A stretch of 64,000 bases of DNA from Cheiracanthium punctorium (lineage: Eukaryota; Arthropoda; Arachnida; Araneae; Cheiracanthiidae), in assembly GCA_038373885.1 (NCBI GenBank), contig JAWZYV010000783.1, positions 248,001 to 312,000 on the forward strand. The letters are read 5' to 3'. The notes beneath the pieces are model-generated. The model worked only from the letters and a program-made list of their open reading frames with translations. It was not told the DNA's origin and did no database searches. Of this stretch, positions 58,144 to 64,000 are shown piece by piece. The stretch's first letter is position 1, and every line of letters begins with the position of its first letter. Both the position numbers and the translations under genes were made by a program.

Positions 58144-60519
58144 GTAGTAGGGGAGGCCGTGATGCTAATTGGGTAGTTACTCGAGCGTCGTCAGGACCTA
58201 TTAGATTTTGTAGTTAAGATAATAAGAAGAATAAAAAGTTACATAATGTTTCCTTTCAGTGGTGGGGGAAGCGTATACAGACCTTCAAAGATGTAAAAAA
58301 AACAGTTACATGGAGATACTCGAGCGCGTCAGATATTGATAGTTTAGATGCTCCAGCGTGTCTTTGATACCAAAGGTATGTTCATCTGCCGACTTGCGTG
58401 GTGGGGGTGGCCATCCGGAAGGGCATAAAATAGAAAAAAAATGTATTTTGTCGAGCGCGTCAGATATTCAGAGGGGATGTTAAGTGAACCTTAAAAATGC
58501 TCCCATTCAAAAGACTGACGTTTCGGAAGTGACGCAAGCTCGTAGGGAATTTTTGAAAATGCAAAACAAAATCGCCATATTGAAATACTCGAGCGTGTCA
58601 GATTTTGATACAGAAGGTTTAGCTTGATGTTCCAGTCATGGTAGCCTAAAATCTGACGATTATTTTGAGGGGTATCATTAATCGGACGGCTAGAAAAAAA
58701 TTATGAATATTTTTCCATGTCCATAAAATGTGACGAATAAAAGCACGTAAAATTATTTAAATATTTACACTTTAATTTATTTAGAAAATAATATAAAAAT
58801 AAAATACATCTGTTGAAAAATTATTTTCAATCTTCGTCTTCATCCGAAGAATTATCATACTCCAAATCTAATAATTCAATTGGACCTCCAATATTGTCTG
58901 CAGTTTTCGTATCTGTAACAAGAAATCGTTATAACCGTTAACACAATTTTATTGATTTCATGAATAACATGTTATCAAAGTATTAAAAAGAAATATAACT
59001 AAATCTGAAGTTTCGTCAATAACTGGTGTTATGTCATCCAACAAACCAAGTCATTTGAAATTTTCCATCAACATTTGTCCACCCGTAATCTGTTGGTGAC
59101 ATGTCAATCATAGTTTTATTGTGTGCATTTCTCCACAAGCACGCAATATACTTCGTTCGCAATAAGTGCTGCTGTAGCTCAGATTGGCAAGGAGGCAAGC
59201 AACAAGCATCGTATTTACGGACTTTCAGTGAGAAAGACTGCGACGTATCTGACACTTTGTAGATCTTATTAAAGATTTCTATTTTTGCAAGGTTGACATC
59301 AGCTAATTTTTTCAAACCATACAAGTGGCAGATAAAAGATTGTAAAATGTCAAAAGAATCTTCTATATTATGATCCTCTGACCCTACATCGGCAAATGTC
59401 TTCTGAAAAACATTTGAGCCCATAAAAATTTGCAGAAGTTTTTTTTTTTTGCCTCGTCTGTAAAGTGCTGGATTGTAATCGCATCCTGTTAGCGCGTGAA
59501 GAGCTGGTAGCGCTAGCGAAATTATTGGGCCGAGCTTAGCATAAAGAGCAGATACGTCAATATAACGTCAATATTGTGAACTCCAAGATCCACCAAGATC
59601 CAACTAAATATTTTAACCGATGCTTGGAGATGTCCCATATTGACCAACATGATGACAACGATATCTGTGTCTGAAGTTCTGATTGTAACTGTAGAATCTT
59701 CTTTTATTTGACTTGCCAAAAATACAATTTTTGTATCTGCTTCTTCATGATCAGGACATGAGAGTTCATGGTCGATTGTTCAGGTAACTTTATTATCAGT
59801 AACTGAATATACATAACACATATCATGATTAAGATGAATTGTTTCGTTACTAATAATAGTAGCCATCTCCTGTTCAGCTCAATGATGAATTAAAAGCTTC
59901 TTTGAATTTGATATTTCTTAATTCTTTCTGAAAATTTGCTGCTCTTGTTTATTGAGGACCAAAGATGCAGAACTCCTTGTCATCTACACTAACTCGAAGA
60001 GCGGGCTCGTTATCTTTGATCGAGCTATTGTTGCACGCTCTAGTCTTCATTGACGATCTTTATTGTTTTGGTTCGTATTTTTATTGCTTTGGATCGTATT
60101 TTTATTACTTCGGCTCGTGGAAATCGGCAGATTATATTTTTTTCGTGATTCTTGCATCATTTCCTTCAAAATAACAAAAATTCAACCACGCTCGAGAATG
60201 TCACGACAACGTTTTTTTTTTTTTCTTTTTTTGCAATTCTGTAACGCTCCCACTCCCTTACGTTACATTCAAATCGTCAGATTTTCTGAATGTACACTTT
60301 TTAGCTAGTAATTAACATACCTTATCTTAATCTGACGCGCTTCAGTATTTCTGACGATCAATTTTTTTTTTACTAATCTGATGAGCTGCCCTAGACGCAC
60401 GTCCCTACCTACAGGACTTATATATGGTGGAGGTACTCAACATGATGCAAGGTACCCCCCCTATGTTCATCTGACGCGCTCGAGTAAATCCCCAAAAACA
60501 CCATGGGCTCCCCTACTAC
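58144..60519 (-). mobile_element. ~2.4-kb DNA transposon with repeated subterminal motif and HEEADT/ALTGCD gene
   Basis: The ends are GTAGTAGGGGAG...TTACTCGAGCGTCGTCAG and, inverted, GTAGTAGGGGAG...TTACTCGAGCGCGTCAG. The motif TCGAGCGYGTCAGATA recurs on the left at 58181, 58320, 58451 and 58589 (131-139 bp apart). On the right it is inverted at about 60477, 60338 and 60189. A 21-bp triple repeat (TTTATTGyTTTGGwTCGTATT) lies at about 60058-60120. The only gene is the minus-strand remnant at 58827-59890. Such arrays are typical transposase-binding regions; the superfamily is not assigned. Confidence 0.75.
58827..59890 (-). pseudogene. Transposon-associated HEEADT/ALTGCD protein, C-terminal part with one intron
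   Basis: Minus-strand blocks in order: SCPDHEEADTKIVFLASQIK, VTIRTSDTDIVVIM, VDLGVHNI, then in another frame ALPALHALTGCDYNPALYRR and GKKKKLLQIFMGSN. These are followed by a 129-residue frame (59423-59034) with DILQSFICHLYG and CCLPPCQSELQQHLLRTKYI, and a final DYGWTNVDGKFQMTW. The family is abundant in insect, cnidarian and fish genomes as a repeat-encoded protein; its biochemical role is not known to me. Near 59570 a tandem ~11-bp duplication (ATATTGACGTT/ATATTGACG) shifts the frame, and a TGA breaks the N-terminal side. A likely last exon (58912-58827) follows a TTGTTACAG acceptor and ends in the acidic tail NSSDEDED. Confidence 0.75.
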
Positions 60520-60779
60520 TACACAAAATCCAGAATGAAACCCGCTTACAAAGTTGTCTTTGCTGCAAAACTATTATTTGTCAGATTGTGAGGTTGACTG
60601 CTACCAGCACTTTCGAAACTGGGGGAGTATAATTAAATTTTCTTCCTTTTTTGTGTTATGAACTGAATGGAAAATTTAGATTTAATAGGATAATAGCTAA
60701 AAGCAAAAATATCACTGTCAGTTAAATTTAGCTAGAGAAGCTTACAAAATAGGAGGAAGACAGTTGGCCTGTTACAAAA

Positions 60780-61620
60780 CTAAAAGGTACTCAAATCCCC
60801 AAGATCCGTGGAAAAACTTATCATATTGCTAAAACGAACTGAGCTACTAACTACTGGTTTAGAAAGTTTATGGATGACATCATCTTTATTAAAGTAAGCT
60901 ATTTCTTCAGTTTCTGAAAACGTCATTGTATGTGGGGTTCTTTTGTAGAACACATCCAAATATCCATCGTTTTCAGCTTGCATAACTTTTTCAACAATAT
61001 AAGCAGAATAAGGATGTACATCAAAGTCATTGGGAAGGAGTTGAATTGCCAAGTCATTCTCCGATTTCTCGTCACCAGAAAACATAAACTTGGGATCACC
61101 AACATCACTTTCTTGCAAGGACTGAGGCCGTGCATCTGAATCCTCAGAAGATGTGTATTCTTCAAAAAACTGTTTCTTTGACCAAACCCACTAACAAGAA
61201 CCTTTTACTCTTTTTGAGACCAACTATATCTTTTTTGCTTTTCATCCCTTTGAAGTGAAGGGCCATCTTAAAACAAGGACCTCGTAGTTTTTTTTATTTG
61301 CTCCTTCTTTTTCGGCCGCCAGTGTTTCAAGTCGGTTTTTTTTTGGGGGGGGAGGGGTGTGCTTTAATAAATACACACTTGAGGCCTCTCTTAAAACGTT
61401 TTCTTGCAATTTTGATTTTTGTAACAGGAATTATGTCATTGGGTGAAATTGCACATTGTGTAAAGTCATTGTTGGATCCAAGACTTTGTACAACATGGTC
61501 ATAGTCATTATCATTGGAAGGCCCAGGACTTAGCATAATATGATGGCTATTGGAAGGCTCGGTAGTTGGTGCAATATCATGATCATAGGAAGGCACAGGA
61601 GTTGACACAGCATGCGAATA
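60780..61620 (-). pseudogene. Second pogo/jerky-like transposase C-terminal remnant
   Basis: On the minus strand 61608-61327 carries a Ser/Pro/Asp-rich linker then ISPNDIIPVTKIKIARKRFK, the IxPxPK-basic block of this group. After a frameshift, EDSDARPQSLQESDVGDP continues into the frame 61118-60780. That frame has YSAYIVEKVMQAENDGYLDV, then TMTFSETEEIAYFNKDDVIH and a stop. The last blocks match the F...E...Y....DI...L.EP module at the end of such transposases. The catalytic domain is missing. It lies just outside the right end of the 58144-60519 transposon. Confidence 0.65.
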
Positions 61621-61639
61621 TCAAACAAGCAAAACCATG

Positions 61640-61720
61640 AAATCCCCAAAGCATTAGGGGCAAAGATCCGCATTCGGATCTGTACCCCATCGTACATGCC
61701 GATTCTTGCCCCGTTTGATA
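61640..61720. repeat. Pogo-terminus-like hairpin GGGGCAAAGATCCG
   Basis: TTAGGGGCAAAGATCCGCATTCGGATCTGTACCCC contains the perfect 7-bp stem AGATCCG/CGGATCT. The inverse word CGGATCTTTGCC also occurs at 58086 in the pogo-type MITE. It may be a degraded element end or part of the transposase coding strand. Confidence 0.35.
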
Positions 61721-61759
61721 AAGATATTAAAATTGCTTTTCCATGATTTCGTTCAAACG

Positions 61760-63340
61760 TTGCATCATCTGAAACACAAAGTTATGAGACCATTATTAGG
61801 TTAGCTTCACATACAAAAATCCTTTAAAAGATAAATCTGTAAATTTGTGAGAAAAAAATAGGCTCAAATTTTTTTTAAAAACTGCATCAAAATACACATA
61901 AAAGTAATTTACCTCATTGTGTGAAAACTGACAATCGCACATTCGTGATTCTTTGTTTGCCCCCCCCCCACTACCAATGACCACCGTGCACATGCGGTGT
62001 ACGTGCACGTGAAATTCATGGTTCCGAAAGTCCCCTTGATGGTCTGCCCAACAGTTTCCGAGAGTGCCAATATTTAGAAGTCCCCCTTTTGATGAGGATT
62101 CAAACTATGGTGAAAAACTCCAGAAAGGATGCATTTGCTCTAAACGACACATTAGGTGACGTGAGATGTCCTTTCCTGACAAACAAACAAGCAAGATTCA
62201 ATTATCATTCAGCAGTGTACTCGTAATCATATGTGCACGAAAAAGAACGAACATCTCATGCTCCCGTCCAAATCTGAAAAGTGAAACAGCAAAGTGTGAA
62301 AACACCAATAGGAGATGGAACGTGGAAAGCAATCCATTTCCAAAACTCTGTACTGATTCTCCTAAATAGAGGCTCTACCCGCACTAATCTAGAAAACCCT
62401 TTGTGCATGCTCAATGCGTAAGTCTGTACTCACCATAACGAAAGCGTTGCGTGTTAAATTACCTTTGACACTGTTATTTCAAACAGATTCGCACCTTTTT
62501 TCATCGTGAATAAATGTAAGTTGCTCTAAAAAACCTCTGCCCAAAGGTCTTCTTTAAATTTAAGTATACAGTTATAAGGAGGAAATAAACTTTGTTTAAA
62601 CGTGTAAATCAACCCTCGTTTAAATGAGGAGAATCGTAAACACTAATGAGGAAAAAAAAAACTTTCGTCAAATGATAAATATAAACTGTCAAAAATTTTG
62701 TAAAAATATAAGCAAAAATGCATACATAGTTTAAGTCTATTAAAAATGATTATCAGTTAAAGATTGGTAATCATGAAAACTCATTTGTTTATTCTTAAAT
62801 TGTATAATTTTTCTAAAGGATATCTCTATTTATTATAAAAGAATATGCTTGCGTGTTATATAAGAACTCTTATATAACACACAGGCATTTCGATAAACTA
62901 AGAAATTCACGATTATTATTATTATAAGTGTTATTTTAATCCGTTGCTTATATAAAAATTGAAATGTTTTAATGCAGCTGAAATATATTAAAAATTTTCT
63001 ATTTATTTTTTTTATTTTTGGCATTTAATTATGCTGCAGGCATATATGTTTCCTAACATATGCATGTTGCGAGTATAGTTTTATTTTAACGTTAGATTAC
63101 GTTCCTCCACAGTGGTCCTATATAAAGTAAAAAAGTTTCCAACAGCATTGTATGATAACGTTTGAAAACTACTTCCAAATTAACTCGCTCAACCATTCGA
63201 CGTATCTTTTACGGGAGTTAAACAGTGACGTCATAAATTTAAAAAATACGTGAAATTTGTAAACTCTGCAACTCTAAGGTCCTGTCACAATCAAAGCGAT
63301 TCTATATAGCTCTTCAAGATTATACAGTTTTATGTTTTTC
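61760..63340. other. Gene-poor stretch between transposon cluster and right-hand exon
   Basis: No supported exon. It includes a palindromic GTGCACATGCGGTGTACGTGCAC-like segment (61984-62011), a C9 run, and the palindrome GTGTTATATAAGAACTCTTATATAACAC (about 62853-62881). The 62040-62400 segment is GC-richer than the rest but shows no recognisable motif. Confidence 0.45.
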
Positions 63341-63342
63341 AG

Positions 63343-63430
63343 GAGACAGAACCATGGAGGATTTATAAGACATCGCTATATTGGATACATGGATATTTAA
63401 ATTGGCACCACTTGGATATTTTCTACAACG
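63343..63430 (+). CDS. Candidate internal exon of an unrecognised plus-strand gene
   Basis: 88-nt interval after a good acceptor (TTATGTTTTTCAG, ending 63342) and before the donor GTGAGATA (63431). The frame starting at the first base is open throughout: ETEPWRIYKTSLYWIHGYLN, then WHHLDIFYN and one base of the next codon. The other two frames contain stops. I do not recognise the protein. Richness in W, Y and H makes chance translation of AT-rich DNA less likely, but a single small exon cannot be confirmed without its neighbours. No further exon is seen between 63431 and 64000. Confidence 0.4.
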
Positions 63431-64000
63431 GTGAGATAAAATGTTTTGCTGTACTAAATACGCCAATCTTACAAAACTATGCATAAATTAAATATATATG
63501 GAGAGCTTCCTTAATGGCAACCAATGTGTGAAATTATTATTGTTTATGCTAATGCGTAAATTGCAAAGGATCGCCATAGAATAAAAAGATCCCATTGGTG
63601 GCTAATAATCTAAGCTGTTTCTTTAAATCGAGCCTTGAAGAGGGAGAAGCGAAGGGTAGTATTAATATACGTATTAGGTAGCATTAATATACGTAATAGG
63701 TAGAATTAGTAGATTTGTAAGGATAATATGAATAAATCACATTATACCACGTTAATAAATATTTCATGAAATTAAATGTGTCCTATTTATCCTTTTCCAA
63801 CGGTTGTCTTACAACCAACTAAATGATAAATACTTCTAATTTGCGTTAATATATCCAGCAGTAATTTCAACAGATTGCTTGAACTTTAAAAAAAAATGAA
63901 ATTCTGTTTTTTCACATGCAGATATGATCGCAGTAAAATATTCGTTTCTTTCCGTATGAAGAGCGGGTGCGCAGCTATTTTAAAGTAAACGGTGTAACCA

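Noticed and set aside
60923..61165. 80-codon minus-strand frame
   Set aside because: An overlapping frame of the pogo-like transposase remnant at 60780-61118.

Overview
The window is AT-rich eukaryotic DNA with short coding exons, canonical GT/AG splice sites, multi-kilobase introns and many decayed DNA transposons and tRNA-derived SINEs. It suggests an arthropod. A chelicerate such as a spider is a reasonable guess from the intron size and repeat mix, but this is inference and nothing here proves it. There are no bacterial-type genes, CRISPR arrays, rRNAs or intact tRNA genes.

Left third (about 0-25.5 kb). The one gene I can assign to a family runs on the minus strand. It is the 5' part of a group II PLP-dependent decarboxylase of the GAD/CSAD/GADL1/black family (glutamate, cysteine-sulfinate or aspartate decarboxylase). 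Three coding exons (8998-8873, 3278-3185, 698-608) join in frame to give the first ~103 residues, ending in GLAGAWLTEALNTNQ. The rest of the gene, including the PLP lysine region, lies beyond the left edge. A candidate 5'UTR exon with a good donor sits at ~25430-25343 and would make a ~16.3 kb intron 1. Inside the intron between coding exons 2 and 3 (3184-699) lie two plus-strand exons (1406-1622, 2170-2415) with matching phase, a stop codon and two AATAAA signals. They look like the 3' end of a small gene nested in, or interleaved with, the decarboxylase gene, and I do not recognise its product. Between the decarboxylase exons are MITEs, SINEs, fold-back elements and a hAT-like element.

Middle (25.5-51.5 kb). 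I find no convincing coding exon. The stretch holds a GC-richer promoter-like block (~33.9-34.75 kb), a TTAA-flanked piggyBac-type MITE, a double hairpin, a 100-bp palindrome, two opposite copies of a repeat with ~173-bp internal repeats (29.7 and 48.0 kb), microsatellites and decayed repeats. A 577-bp sequence is tandemly duplicated without visible differences at 22.2-23.4 kb, inside intron 1.

Right part (51.5-62 kb). This is a cluster of DNA transposons: a 940-bp fold-back element, a frameshifted pogo/Tigger/jerky-like transposase, a 1.93-kb TA-flanked Tc1/mariner-like element with ~165-bp terminal inverted repeats (TIRs), a 162-bp TIR element, and a 2.38-kb element with a repeated subterminal motif. 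That last element carries the C-terminal part of a HEEADT...ALTGCD protein. A second pogo-like transposase remnant follows it. Near the right edge a single plus-strand exon candidate (63343-63430) may belong to another gene.

The strongest host-gene result is the decarboxylase. The most novel-looking items are the nested two-exon gene and the 58.1-60.5 kb transposon with its tandem subterminal motif array.
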